DNA of 64,000 nucleotides from Alphaproteobacteria bacterium (lineage in GTDB: Bacteria > Pseudomonadota > Alphaproteobacteria > GCA-2731375). The notes under the pieces are model-generated. The model worked only from the letters and a program-made list of their open reading frames with translations, was not told the DNA's origin and ran no database searches. Location: contig JADHTB010000005.1 of assembly GCA_016776605.1 (NCBI GenBank), forward strand, positions 124,001 to 188,000, read 5' to 3'. The translations under genes were made by a program, and so were the position numbers. Positions 34,095 through 42,876 of this stretch are shown in pieces (positions within the stretch are counted from its first letter, which is position 1; every line of letters starts with the position of its first letter).

Positions 34095-34197
34095 TAGGGC
34101 GATTTTCAATTAATTGGGGTCGCTCTTGCGACTTAAATAATTGGTTCAATTGCTCTATTTTAAGAGTTTGAGCGCATTTTCTTCGAATGCGCTCTAG
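34095..34197 (+). repeat. Two-hairpin palindromic element, type 2, copy E
   Basis: A 103-bp type 2 copy in the 474-bp gap between the ligase and the small zinc-ribbon gene. Hairpin 1: GGGCGATTTTCAATTAATT with inner GTCGCtcttGCGAC and closing AATTGCTCT; hairpin 2: GAGCGCATTT-tcttcg-AATGCGCTC, ending CTAG. The left outer arm has drifted (AGGGCGA for AGAGCAA), so it is an older copy. Confidence 0.82.
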
Positions 34198-34289
34198 CGT
34201 ACCAATAAGCAGGTTTGTCTAAGCAGGTTCGTCGCTATGCGCGGGAATAACAGCCGGCCGGCAGGCCCGAGAAGTGAAGAAAGTGGACG

Positions 34290-34454
34290 ATGCAAGTTGA
34301 TCTCAAGACGACGGAAACAGAGCAAGATACCAAGCGCGATGACGAGCGCAAGACCAGGCGGTGCCTAATATGCACGGACTCTTTCTTGAGCGAGTGGGCG
34401 GGGGAGCGCATCTGCCGCAAATGCAAGTCGAGCTCGGCTTGGCGCACCGGCTGA
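34290..34454 (+). CDS. Small zinc-ribbon-like protein (54 aa)
   Basis: A short reading frame whose translation has a charged N-terminus (TETEQDTKRDDERKTRR), then two knuckles, Cys25-Leu-Ile-Cys28 and Cys42-Arg-Lys-Cys45, separated by 13 residues (DSFLSEWAGERI between them) and ending KSSSAWRTG. The CxxC pair, the SEWAGERICRKCK string and the length are those of a small zinc ribbon seen in many alphaproteobacteria, of unknown role. Codon use agrees with neighbours. The ribosome site is weak (GAAGAAAG). The closest neighbour genes are element E upstream and a convergent SDR. Confidence 0.65.
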   Translation: MQVDLKTTETEQDTKRDDERKTRRCLICTDSFLSEWAGERICRKCKSSSAWRTG

Positions 34455-34505
34455 CGTCGAAGCGCTTTGTGAACGAACCGTAGGTCTGCAAGAGATCTGG
34501 TTAAC

Positions 34506-35279
34506 TCACACAACCCCAGCGGAAACGCCGCCGTCGACCATATAAACGCCGCCGGTACAAAACGAACTGTCGTTGCTGCCAAGGAACAGCATCAGCCGCG
34601 CCACTTCGTCCGGTTCGCCGTAACGCTGCAATGGCATATGCCGCGCCATTGGGCGGTTCGAGCGGTCGCCCGCCGGCAGGCCTCTTTGCTCTTCGATTGA
34701 AGCCATCATGCGGGTGTCAATGGGGGCCGGGTTGACCGTGTTGACGCGGATATTCAGCGCCGCCCCTTCCAGCGCGGCCGTCCGCATCAGGCCGATGACC
34801 GCGTGCTTGGATGCAACATAGGCGGACATGCCGCCCGCCGCGCGGATCCCCGCCGTTGAAGAGGTGATCACGATGTTGCCGCCGCCACGCGCGCTCATCT
34901 CCGGCATGACGTATTTCAGCCCCAGGAAGACGCCGCGCACATTCACCGCCATAACCTTGTCGAACATTTCCTCGGCATAGTCGGTGATCGGCGTAACCCG
35001 ACCCTCGATGCCCGCATTCAGCAAGGCGATGTCGACACCGCCAAACCGTTCGACAGCCGCCGCGACATAGGCTTGCGTCTGCGCCGTATCCGTTACGTCG
35101 GCAATGATACAATCCGCCTGTTCCGAACCAATATCCGCCACGGTGCTTTGCAGCGCGTCCGCGTCAAGGTCGACCAGCATGATCCGGGCCCCCTCCGCCG
35201 CGAATAGCTTCGCCGCCGCGCTTCCGATGCCGCCCGATCCGCCGGTGATGATCGCTACCTTGCCGTCCAACTTGCCCAT
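34506..35279 (-). CDS. SDR-family oxidoreductase
   Basis: A 257-residue classical SDR: TGGSGGIGSAAAK cofactor loop, LNAGIEG, catalytic Ser in ITSSTAGIR and Tyr in YVASKHAV. An Asp at the end of the second strand (LVDLDADAL) indicates NAD preference. The C-terminal DGGVSAGV is typical. ATG start. The gene is alone on its strand, divergent from the methyltransferase-like gene with 82 bases between, and a role in alcohol oxidation within the catabolic region is likely but not specified. Confidence 0.88.
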   Translation of the reverse strand: MGKLDGKVAIITGGSGGIGSAAAKLFAAEGARIMLVDLDADALQSTVADIGSEQADCIIADVTDTAQTQAYVAAAVERFGGVDIALLNAGIEGRVTPITDYAEEMFDKVMAVNVRGVFLGLKYVMPEMSARGGGNIVITSSTAGIRAAGGMSAYVASKHAVIGLMRTAALEGAALNIRVNTVNPAPIDTRMMASIEEQRGLPAGDRSNRPMARHMPLQRYGEPDEVARLMLFLGSNDSSFCTGGVYMVDGGVSAGVV

Positions 35280-35361
35280 GACAAATCCTCATATGTTATG
35301 ACCTATCCTAAAGTAGCGGATTGGTGCGGCCCCGCGTACTTTTTTGTGGCATGATGTTGCG

Positions 35362-36342
35362 ATGAATCGACTCGGCACCTATCAAAACGTCTTCGATGAC
35401 ATCGAACCGTTCAAGGGCAGCGTTCCCGCCGGCTTTATCGTCGACCCTTTCGGCCAGTTGACCGAGGCCGAGTTCAGAACGATTTGGCTGGACGATCCCG
35501 ATTGGGAGCGTGACCGCGAAGTTGAATTGGCCATGCCGACAGCCGTTGCCGATGAAAGCTGGTTCGAAGTCGTCAATTGGGTCGAGGCAGCGCGCGAGGC
35601 GCGTAATTCCTATGTCATGATGACGTTGGGGGCATGCTATGGCGCGCAGGCCGTTGGCAGTTACCTGGTCCTGCAGAAATTAAATCCCATGCCCGCCCTT
35701 CTCGTCGCGGTAGAAGGGGTGTCGGATAACATTGACTGGGTGAACCGGCAATTTCGCAATAACGGCATCGACCCGCAGGAACATTGGATCATCGAAGCGG
35801 CGTTGAGCACTGACAATCAGCCTGTACTGTTTCCTGTTGGCGGGGCGGGATTGGGAAATCAGAGTAGTTCGACCCTCAATTCCCCGGAAGGCCGCCAACG
35901 GCTCGCGAAGTCAATTCTGGATGTTGGGCAAGCTGATGCCGCCCTTACTAATATCCTGACCACCAACGGCACGGGCGTGAAGGTTCAACTGATTCCCGAC
36001 GTCGACCATGATACCTCGGCGGAGCTTCGTTTCGTAAGCGCCATAACCTTGAAAAACCTGCTGGCCCCCTTCAAGCGCGTAGATTACATCGAGGCGGACC
36101 TTCAGTTTGCGGAAATTGCAACAATACCACCGGCCATTGAAGAGTTAACGCGCAAGGTTCGGCGAATCCATCTGGGGACCCATAGTGATGAAATTCATGG
36201 TTCGCTGGAGAAACTTTTCCGTGAATTCGGTTGGGAAGTCGTATTCAGTTATTTACCCCATAGATCGTTCGAGACGCCATATGGCAACTGGACCAACGAT
36301 GACGGTGTGTTAACGGTCGTCAACCCCGCCCTGGCATATTGA
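35362..36342 (+). CDS. FkbM-like SAM-dependent methyltransferase
   Basis: A 326-residue protein. The C-terminal third carries VDYIEADLQFAE, followed by VRRIHLGTHSDEIHGSLE and FREFGWEVVFSYLPHRSFETPYG and DDGVLTVVNPAL, a pattern I recognise from FkbM-type methyltransferases (an acidic D-x-Q/E-x-x-E after strand 4, then a GTHS motif). The SAM-binding glycine-rich motif is in the middle (TLGACYGAQAVGSYL), slightly degenerate. The first 90 residues, including a highly acidic stretch, are not assignable. ATG 35362 was preferred to a TTG 18 bases earlier. The substrate is unknown. Its base composition is a little richer in AT than its neighbours. Confidence 0.6.
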   Translation: MNRLGTYQNVFDDIEPFKGSVPAGFIVDPFGQLTEAEFRTIWLDDPDWERDREVELAMPTAVADESWFEVVNWVEAAREARNSYVMMTLGACYGAQAVGSYLVLQKLNPMPALLVAVEGVSDNIDWVNRQFRNNGIDPQEHWIIEAALSTDNQPVLFPVGGAGLGNQSSSTLNSPEGRQRLAKSILDVGQADAALTNILTTNGTGVKVQLIPDVDHDTSAELRFVSAITLKNLLAPFKRVDYIEADLQFAEIATIPPAIEELTRKVRRIHLGTHSDEIHGSLEKLFREFGWEVVFSYLPHRSFETPYGNWTNDDGVLTVVNPALAY

Positions 36343-36389
36343 ACCAATCACTTAGGTCGCGAAAGCGACTCCAATTAAGTAAAAACTGG
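36343..36389. repeat. Fragment of type 2 palindromic element, copy G
   Basis: About 45 bp directly after the methyltransferase stop codon matching the inner part of hairpin 1 only: CAATCACTTAGGTCGCGAAAG, then the pairing half CGACTCCAATTAAGT. Inner stem GTCGC-gaaa-GCGAC is intact, but the outer arms and hairpin 2 are missing. A decayed or partial copy. Confidence 0.65.
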
Positions 36390-36454
36390 ACATCGTTTTT
36401 GGCAAATCGGGATCAATAGTATTACGCTGGATTCTGGACAAAGGGGAGAACGCC

Positions 36455-37228
36455 ATGCGATTCCAAAACCAAGTCGCTGTCATCACGGCTGCGGGTGCCG
36501 GCATCGGCAAAGCAACGGCCGAGATCATGGTTCAGGAAGGCGCGACTGTCATCGCCATCGACGTCGACAACGCGCGGTTGGAGGCGCTGAAAGATGCCAT
36601 GGCCGGGGCCGGCGCGCCGGGTAAGGTGATAGCGAAAAAGCTGGACGCCGCGGACCAGACCCTGGTTCGAAAGGCTGTCGCCGAAATCATGGAAACTTGT
36701 GGCCATATTGACATTCTGGTCAACGCGGTCGGCGGCAGCACGATCATTGCGACACCGGCGGCGACGGTTGACGAATTGTCCTTCGAAGACTGGCAGAAGG
36801 TGATCGATTTCAATCTCAACGCCACATTTTTATTCTGCAATAATATTGTGCCGCTGATGCGGCAGGCCGGCCATGGCAAGATCATTAACCTCGCATCGAT
36901 CGCCGGCCGTGGATTGAGCGGCGCCAGCAGCAGCGCCTATGCCGCGGCGAAGGGCGGCATCATCGCGTTTACCAAAAAGCTTTCCAGCGAACTGGGGCCT
37001 TCCGGCATCAACGTCAATGCCATCGCGCCGAGTCTGACCCTGACGGAACGAATCCGTCCGCATTGGGAAAAGCGAAATTCCGAACAACAGGCAATCGAGA
37101 TCGAGCGCACACCGCTTCGCCGCGTTGCCGAAGCGGTCGATCAGGCGCGGGTGATTGCCTTCCTCGCCTCAAAGGATGCTGACTTTATAACCGGCCTCAC
37201 CATCGATGTGACCGGCGGCATTTCATAA
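36455..37228 (+). CDS. SDR-family oxidoreductase
   Basis: A 257-residue classical SDR: ITAAGAGIGKATAE, IDVDNARLEAL (NAD-type Asp), NAVGGST, catalytic Ser in NLASIAGRG and Tyr in YAAAKGGI, and VTGGIS at the end. ATG start with AAAGGGGAG about ten bases upstream. It lies 112 bases after the methyltransferase-like gene and 90 bases before the EamA transporter on the same strand. Function within the group is unspecified; the DELSFEDWQ loop is usual in 3-ketoacyl-type reductases. Confidence 0.87.
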   Translation: MRFQNQVAVITAAGAGIGKATAEIMVQEGATVIAIDVDNARLEALKDAMAGAGAPGKVIAKKLDAADQTLVRKAVAEIMETCGHIDILVNAVGGSTIIATPAATVDELSFEDWQKVIDFNLNATFLFCNNIVPLMRQAGHGKIINLASIAGRGLSGASSSAYAAAKGGIIAFTKKLSSELGPSGINVNAIAPSLTLTERIRPHWEKRNSEQQAIEIERTPLRRVAEAVDQARVIAFLASKDADFITGLTIDVTGGIS

Positions 37229-37318
37229 CCGCGCCTGCGGCGATATGACAGGTTGGGTGCTACCCCGGCGACCAGACCGCCCGGAGTTTTCCGTGAAGGT
37301 TCTGGTTGCAAAGTGAGC

Positions 37319-38221
37319 ATGGCAGGCATGTTATTTTTCAAACCGACCTATCGCCAGGGGGTGTTTCTTGTCCTGTTCGCCGGCTTGTGCTGGTCATCCA
37401 TGGGCCTGGGCATACGCTTCATAGAGACCGCCAATGTCTGGCAGATCCTGTTCTATCGGTCACTGGCCCTGGTGCCGTTCCTATTCCTGGTTCTGGCGGT
37501 CCGATCAGGCGGTAGGCCGTTACCCAGCATTCGCAAGGTTGGACTGGCCGGCCTCATAGGCGCCCTGGCGCTGGTGTTCGCGTTTACCGGCGGCATCTTC
37601 GCCATCCAGGCCACGACCGTCGCCAATGCGATGTTCCTGTTTGCCGCCGCGCCGTTCCTGGCCGCCCTGCTGGGATTGCTCATCTTGCGTGAACGGGTCC
37701 GAACCGCCACCTGGTGGGCAATGGCGCTTGCCATGTTTGGTATCGCCATCATGGTCTGGGAGGGCATCTCGTTGGGCCGGATGAGCGGCAATGCCGCGGC
37801 GCTGATTTCCGCCCTGGGGTTTGCCGTCTTTACCATTGCCCTGCGCTGGCGGAAGTTGGACGACATGATGCCGACGGTTTTTCTGGCCGGTGTCTTTGCC
37901 GTCATCATATCGGCAAGCATTTGCCAATTGGCCGGCTATTCACTGCTGCTGCCCGCGCGGGACATCGTCATCGCGCTGTCCCTGGGGGTGTTCCAGGTTG
38001 GCGCTGGAATGGTTATCTACACCATAGGCTCGCGCATCGTCCCAGCGGCGGAACTGGCCCTGCTGTCCATGACGGAGGTGCTGCTTGGCCCGTTCTGGGT
38101 ATGGGTTTTCCTGGGCGAAACGGCCGGCGTTTATACGCTTTTGGGCGGCGCCGTGCTGCTGGCCGCGATCGCCGCCAACGCGCTGTCGGGACTGCGTCAC
38201 AAACCAACACCGATACTTTGA
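37319..38221 (+). CDS. EamA/DMT-family transporter
   Basis: A 300-residue integral membrane protein with ten predicted transmembrane helices as two five-helix EamA repeats; the first begins YRQGVFLVLFAGLCWSSMG and the second repeat starts after residue 150 (GNAAALISALGFAVFTIAL). LRERV and LGETAG, at the ends of the two repeats, are family marks. These are exporters or importers of metabolites such as amino acids. ATG 37319 gives the usual N-terminus; a GTG two codons earlier is possible. It is downstream of the SDR and probably in the same operon. Confidence 0.87.
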   Translation: MAGMLFFKPTYRQGVFLVLFAGLCWSSMGLGIRFIETANVWQILFYRSLALVPFLFLVLAVRSGGRPLPSIRKVGLAGLIGALALVFAFTGGIFAIQATTVANAMFLFAAAPFLAALLGLLILRERVRTATWWAMALAMFGIAIMVWEGISLGRMSGNAAALISALGFAVFTIALRWRKLDDMMPTVFLAGVFAVIISASICQLAGYSLLLPARDIVIALSLGVFQVGAGMVIYTIGSRIVPAAELALLSMTEVLLGPFWVWVFLGETAGVYTLLGGAVLLAAIAANALSGLRHKPTPIL

Positions 38222-38260
38222 ATTTAGCCGCTTGGTCCAGCGGCCGGGTTAAAAATTAAT

Positions 38261-39136
38261 TCAGGCGGTCGGTCCGTCGCCTGCTACCGTGGTCCGGCGC
38301 ATGACCCGGCGATAGCTGTTATCCCAGGGGCGACCGCGGTGCAGAGTGGCGCGGTCGTCCCATATGACCAAATCGCCGGCCTGCCAGTCATGGTGATATT
38401 GCAGATGCGTCTGGGTCGCCTGGTCGCGCAATTCCGCCAGCAGGGCATCGCTTTCCGGCTTATCCAGGCCAATGATGCCCGAGACATGGGCCCCGGCATA
38501 GAGCGCCCTGCGGCCCGTTCGGGGATTGGTCTGCACCAGGGCCTGGGGCACGGGGGGCACTTCCGCCGTTTCCGCGGCGAGGAACTTTTCCTTGGCGTCA
38601 TAGCCCATGGCGGCGCGGGAATGGGCCAGGCTGTGCAGGCCAACCATGCCGTCGATCCGGGCCTGGGTCTCTGCCGTCAGGCCATCCCAGGCGGCGCGCT
38701 GATCGGCGAATTCCGTGGCGCCGCCCAGGGGTGGGACGTCGCGGGCGTGCAACAGCGAGGCGATGGCGGGAATTTTCTTGAATGACGAGTCCGCATGCCA
38801 CAACTGATTGCCCAGATTGTAGGACATATGCTCGCTATCCAATGGGTAGATGCTGCCGTCGGGCGCCACGTTGGTGATGTCCGAGATTTCATCATGGGCG
38901 ACGGCGCGGGGCCGATGGCGGCGGATCGAGATTTCCAGTTCGCCAAAGTGGCGGGAAAAAGCAATCTGGCCCTCTTCATCCAGATCCTGGCCGTGAAAAA
39001 CCAGCACGCCATATTCATCCAGGCCATCGCGGATCGGCAAAAAACCATTCCGATCCAGGGGTTGGCGCAAATCAATGCCCGTTACCTCGGCGGCAAAGCC
39101 AACGGCGGCGTTGATGGGACGGAAGGTAATGCTCAT
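38261..39136 (-). CDS. TauD/TfdA-family alpha-ketoglutarate-dependent dioxygenase
   Basis: A 291-residue Fe(II)/2-oxoglutarate dioxygenase. The HxD iron motif is in LWHADSSF, the distal His in ATLHRGRPW and the 2-oxoglutarate-binding Arg in RVMRRTT, 11-12 residues later. The NLGNQLWHADSSFKKIPA stretch closely resembles TfdA and related phenoxyacid dioxygenases, which release the side chain as an aldehyde, rather than TauD. ATG start. The double-EthD gene lies 71 bases upstream on the same strand, so the two are an operon. Confidence 0.9.
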   Translation of the reverse strand: MSITFRPINAAVGFAAEVTGIDLRQPLDRNGFLPIRDGLDEYGVLVFHGQDLDEEGQIAFSRHFGELEISIRRHRPRAVAHDEISDITNVAPDGSIYPLDSEHMSYNLGNQLWHADSSFKKIPAIASLLHARDVPPLGGATEFADQRAAWDGLTAETQARIDGMVGLHSLAHSRAAMGYDAKEKFLAAETAEVPPVPQALVQTNPRTGRRALYAGAHVSGIIGLDKPESDALLAELRDQATQTHLQYHHDWQAGDLVIWDDRATLHRGRPWDNSYRRVMRRTTVAGDGPTA

Positions 39137-39207
39137 AACCTGATCCTCTTTTAGGCCGTTATATTTTTGCTATTGATCGAGGCGCCGGGCCAGCCGCTCC
39201 CCGCCAC

Positions 39208-39882
39208 TCAGGCCACGATGACATGTTCGGTGGTGATGATGAAGGGGATCTCGGTTTCCGTATCCAGGAAATTCGGCTCGTCCTCGCGGGTCCGGTCATA
39301 GGCTTCGCTTTGCGCTGATTGCCGCATGGCGGCAACGGAATCAAACCAGGTGATGGCGCAACCATCAATGGCCGGCTCCCGGCCATCGCGATAGGCCCCC
39401 AGCAAGGTGTGGCTTTGCACATAGCGGCGGATCACCTCGATCTGGGCCGCAAGTGGGCCGTGGACGCCGCGCCAATAGGCCTGAAATGCCTCGACATCCA
39501 TGCCGGTTTTTCGTGGTACGAATTCAATATTCTTCACCGCGCCATCCGGGATAGGGCCATCCTTGATGATATGCTCCTGGGTCAGGATCAGGGCTAATTT
39601 AGACCGATCAATGAATTTTTCCTCATCCGCCTGCACCGCCCCATAGGCTTCCGTCCCCGCCATGGCGCGCAGGGCGGCCACGTCATCAACCCATATTTCG
39701 GCAATGCCGTCATAGGGCAATTCACCCTTGCGGTAGCCGCCTAGCAGGGCGTGGGACTGGATGTAGCGGCGAATATTGGGCAGGCGTTTAACCACCTCGG
39801 AATGTTCGCCACGCCAATAGGCCTGAAAATCCTCGACCGACATGCCGGGTTTCCGTTTGATGCAGGTAATCGCCTTAATCAT
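39208..39882 (-). CDS. EthD-domain protein with two tandem domains
   Basis: A 224-residue protein built from two EthD/ferredoxin-like (dimeric alpha-beta barrel) domains. Domain one has VEDFQAYWRGEHSEVVKRLPNIRRYIQSHALLGGYRKG; domain two repeats it as VEAFQAYWRGVHGPLAAQIEVIRRYVQSHTLLGAYRDG, starting about 110 residues later. EthD domains are small catabolic accessory proteins, some required for ether degradation; usually one domain dimerises. ATG 39882 with GAGGAGA about eight bases upstream fixes the start. It is upstream of the TfdA-like gene, suiting an ether or phenoxyacid pathway. Confidence 0.88.
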   Translation of the reverse strand: MIKAITCIKRKPGMSVEDFQAYWRGEHSEVVKRLPNIRRYIQSHALLGGYRKGELPYDGIAEIWVDDVAALRAMAGTEAYGAVQADEEKFIDRSKLALILTQEHIIKDGPIPDGAVKNIEFVPRKTGMDVEAFQAYWRGVHGPLAAQIEVIRRYVQSHTLLGAYRDGREPAIDGCAITWFDSVAAMRQSAQSEAYDRTREDEPNFLDTETEIPFIITTEHVIVA

Positions 39883-40083
39883 TTTCGGTCTCCTCGCTGT
39901 TCCGAGACGTTCGTACCAAGCCGCGCTGATCCATGGTTTTGGTAACCAATCATTAACCATTCTTTCCGCATATTAACGGTTCGGCAAGACGTGATCCTGC
40001 AACGCAGTGGCACATCTGGCTTGCCGTGAGCCCAGAATCGCAGGGGCCACCTGGACCAAGGTCTTGATATATTGGACGGAAAC

Positions 40084-41619
40084 ATGAGTCATTTCGAAAG
40101 CGGAACGGCTAGAAATATCGCCGAGAGCGTCATTCCGGGGCCCAACCTGCGGGCTTTTAGCCGGGTGATCAGCTTGGAGCAGAGTTTGGATCATCTGCCC
40201 ATTGGCATCACGGTCTACGACGAAAATTTTCGGCTGACGGCCTGGAATAAAACTGTTGCTGAAATTTTGCGGACGCCGCCCGAATTGTTACGCGATGGGA
40301 TGCCGATCAGCGAAATAATCCGGCATCTGGCGGCCGTTGGCTTTTACGGCAGCGGCGAGGTCGAGCCGTTGACCAACCACCGGCTTGGGCAGATGACCGA
40401 GGGCGACTTGACCTTTGAGCATAGCCTGAACGACGGGCGCATTTTAGAGATTCGTGGCGTCCGCGACCCCGACGGGGGTTACATCTATATCATCCAGGAC
40501 GTCACGGTCCAGCGTCAGGCTGAAAGCGCGACCAAGGAATTAGCAGCGATTGTCTCGTCGTCGGAGGCGTCGATTTTAAGCCTTTCGCTGGAAGGCAGCA
40601 TTACATCCTGGAATGCGGGCGCGGAGCGGCTTTACGGCTATTCCGCCGCAGAGGCGATCGGACAATCATCCCGGCTATTGACCAGTGATGCGGCGCAGGC
40701 CGCTGACCAGCAATCCATCTGGCGAAGGGTGCTGCAGGGCGAACAGGTATTGCAGACGGTCGTGCAACGAACACATAAGGATGGCCATACCTTTCCCGTA
40801 TCGTTGAGCATGTCACCGATTTTTGCCGACGACGGTACCATCGTCGGCGCATCTGGTATTGCCTACGACATTACCGAGCGTCTGCAGGCGGTACAGGATC
40901 TGGCCAAACAGCGGGACGAGTTGGAACGTCTGAACGGGCAAAAAAACCGTCTGTTTTCCATCATCGCCCATGACCTGCGCACACCGTTCAACAGCCTGCT
41001 GGGATTTTCCGAAATCCTCAGCGATAACGCCGCCACTCTGGGGCCCGAAGAGATCAGCGAATATGCCGGGATGATGCATGAATCCGCGCGCCAGGCCAAC
41101 GGGCTGCTGGAAACCCTGTTGGAATGGTCGCGTCTGCAAATGGGCGGGCTGCAGAGCGAGCCGCGCCCGTTTGATGTGGCGGGCGCCATTGACAAGGCGC
41201 TGGCCTTCAACGCCACCAGCGCGGCCAACAAAAATATCATGACCGAACGCCTGGCAAGCCCCTTGTTGACGGCCCTGGCGGACCCGCGAATGGTCGAAAC
41301 CGTACTGCGCAATCTGATTGGCAATGCCATAAAATTTACCGAAAGAGGCGGCACCGTCCACCTGGAGGCCATCCGCAAGGACGGCGAGATCGTTATTTCC
41401 GTTCGCGATAGCGGCGTCGGCATATCGCCCGAACGCCTGGGCAAACTGTTCCAATTCGAAACCGACGCTTCAACCGCCGGCACGAACGGCGAAAAAGGCA
41501 CCGGCCTGGGCCTGCAGCTATGCAAGGAACTGGTTGAGTTGCAGGGAGGCGCTATCGCCGTGGAAAGTGCCCCGGGACAGGGTTCCAGCTTTTGCTTTAC
41601 CCTGCCATCGGCCATCTGA
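40084..41619 (+). CDS. Cytoplasmic PAS-PAS histidine kinase
   Basis: A 511-residue sensor kinase with no transmembrane helix. The N-terminal PAS domain has LPIGITVYDENFRLTAWNKT; the second, about residues 145-280, has ASILSLSLEGSITSWNAGAERLYGYSAAEA. HisKA follows with the H-box SIIAHDLRTPFNSLLGFSE, then the HATPase with the N-box LRNLIGNAIKFT, the G1-box RDSGVGISP, the F-box LFQFE and the G2-box GTGLGL. All catalytic residues are intact. ATG 40084 was chosen over a TTG four codons earlier. No receiver-domain gene is adjacent, so its partner is unknown. It lies 200 bp downstream of the divergent EthD gene. Confidence 0.93.
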   Translation: MSHFESGTARNIAESVIPGPNLRAFSRVISLEQSLDHLPIGITVYDENFRLTAWNKTVAEILRTPPELLRDGMPISEIIRHLAAVGFYGSGEVEPLTNHRLGQMTEGDLTFEHSLNDGRILEIRGVRDPDGGYIYIIQDVTVQRQAESATKELAAIVSSSEASILSLSLEGSITSWNAGAERLYGYSAAEAIGQSSRLLTSDAAQAADQQSIWRRVLQGEQVLQTVVQRTHKDGHTFPVSLSMSPIFADDGTIVGASGIAYDITERLQAVQDLAKQRDELERLNGQKNRLFSIIAHDLRTPFNSLLGFSEILSDNAATLGPEEISEYAGMMHESARQANGLLETLLEWSRLQMGGLQSEPRPFDVAGAIDKALAFNATSAANKNIMTERLASPLLTALADPRMVETVLRNLIGNAIKFTERGGTVHLEAIRKDGEIVISVRDSGVGISPERLGKLFQFETDASTAGTNGEKGTGLGLQLCKELVELQGGAIAVESAPGQGSSFCFTLPSAI

Positions 41620-41740
41620 GGGCCGCAAAATTTCCGCCGCAGCGCCGGCGTCCGGACATCCCCGCCGACTGTCCGGGCGTCTGGCCGGTTGATCACCGCC
41701 TCCAGGCCTCTTATGTGAAGGCCGCATAGTCATTTTCCTG

Positions 41741-41800
41741 GAGCAGTTTTCAATTGCTCTGCTCTTAAGGAATTCGAGCATGTTTTAACAAAACAGGCTC
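41741..41800. repeat. Diverged, shortened palindromic element, copy H
   Basis: A 60-bp relative of the family: a short hairpin GAGCAGTTTTCAATTGCTCT that lacks the inner stem, then a second hairpin GAGCATGTTTT-aac-AAAACAGGCTC. The order and spacing of the two hairpins follow the full element, but the inner stem of hairpin 1 has been deleted. It lies in the 211-bp gap between the kinase and DUF2333 genes. Confidence 0.55.
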
Positions 41801-41830
41801 CGGCACGGATTAAAGCAAGGAACCATCGTC

Positions 41831-42808
41831 ATGGTAACCGATCAGCTGATGGGGCAGGCACGGAAACTGCTGCCGAATATGAGTGGCACTCGCCTGCGCA
41901 TGGCACGCGGTATTGGCGCGGCTTTGTTGATCGCGGCACTGTTTTACTATCCTGTTGGCATGCTGATCACCCATACCATCGACGACGATGCCGCCTACCA
42001 GGCCCCGGCCGCTCTTTTGCCCGAGGGCGGCAGCCGCGCCGTGGCCATGGCCGCGGCCCTGATCCAGCGGGAAGTCGATGTGCACCGCTGGGTCGCCAAC
42101 GACCCTTTTTTCCTGCCGCCGTCGGCCCTGGATAATATGCCAAATTTTCAACAGGGCATCGTTTCCGCCCTGGCCCGCTTTGCCTTCGAGTTGACCGACC
42201 AGATCGGCCGCACGCGGGGCACCTCTCAGACCGACGTGGATCTGCAGGAAGCCGCGGGCCAATTGCAATATCCCGGCAATATCTGGGTCTTTGATATATC
42301 CACCTCGATGGCCCCCACCACGACTTCGGAAGCGCGTTACCGCAAGGCCGCCCGTTCCCTGCGGAGCTATAACCAGCGCTTGGCCGACGGCAAGGCGGTG
42401 TTCGAAAGGCGGGCCGACAATCTGCTCTCCACCCTGGACCGCTTCGCCCTGGATATGGGGTCTTCGTCGGCTAACCTGGACCGCCATATTGCTGAAAATG
42501 CGGGCGATCTGATCGACACCCATGGCGACGACGTCTTCTATGGCATCAAGGGGCAGAGCTATGCCTATTACCTGATCATCCGGGAATTGGGCCTGGATTT
42601 TGAACGTCTGCTGAGCGAACGGGAATTGACCAACGCCTGGGCCAAGATGTTGGAAAGCTTGCGGATAACGGCCGAATTATCGCCCCTTGTGGTGGTGAAC
42701 GGCAGACCGGATTCCCAGGTCCTGCCCAGCCATTTGGCCGCCCAGGGCTTCTATCTGTTGCGCGCTCGGACAAAATTGCGCGAAATCACCAATATTCTTT
42801 TGAAATAG
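41831..42808 (+). CDS. DUF2333 family protein
   Basis: A 325-residue protein with one N-terminal hydrophobic segment (about 28-49, from GIGAALLIAALFYYPVGM) and a large soluble domain. The YYPVGMLITHTIDDD string after the helix and the long helical middle with FFLPPSALDNMPNFQQGI match DUF2333, a family of unknown function found in proteobacteria. ATG start with AAGGA ten bases upstream. It is followed by a UspA-family gene after 68 bases; the two may be co-transcribed. Function is unknown. Confidence 0.8.
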   Translation: MVTDQLMGQARKLLPNMSGTRLRMARGIGAALLIAALFYYPVGMLITHTIDDDAAYQAPAALLPEGGSRAVAMAAALIQREVDVHRWVANDPFFLPPSALDNMPNFQQGIVSALARFAFELTDQIGRTRGTSQTDVDLQEAAGQLQYPGNIWVFDISTSMAPTTTSEARYRKAARSLRSYNQRLADGKAVFERRADNLLSTLDRFALDMGSSSANLDRHIAENAGDLIDTHGDDVFYGIKGQSYAYYLIIRELGLDFERLLSERELTNAWAKMLESLRITAELSPLVVVNGRPDSQVLPSHLAAQGFYLLRARTKLREITNILLK

Positions 42809-42876
42809 TCTACGCCGCATTCTGGTTGCCCTGACCCGAGGGTGATGTCACCATATTGCCGAAAGAGGGCAAGATC

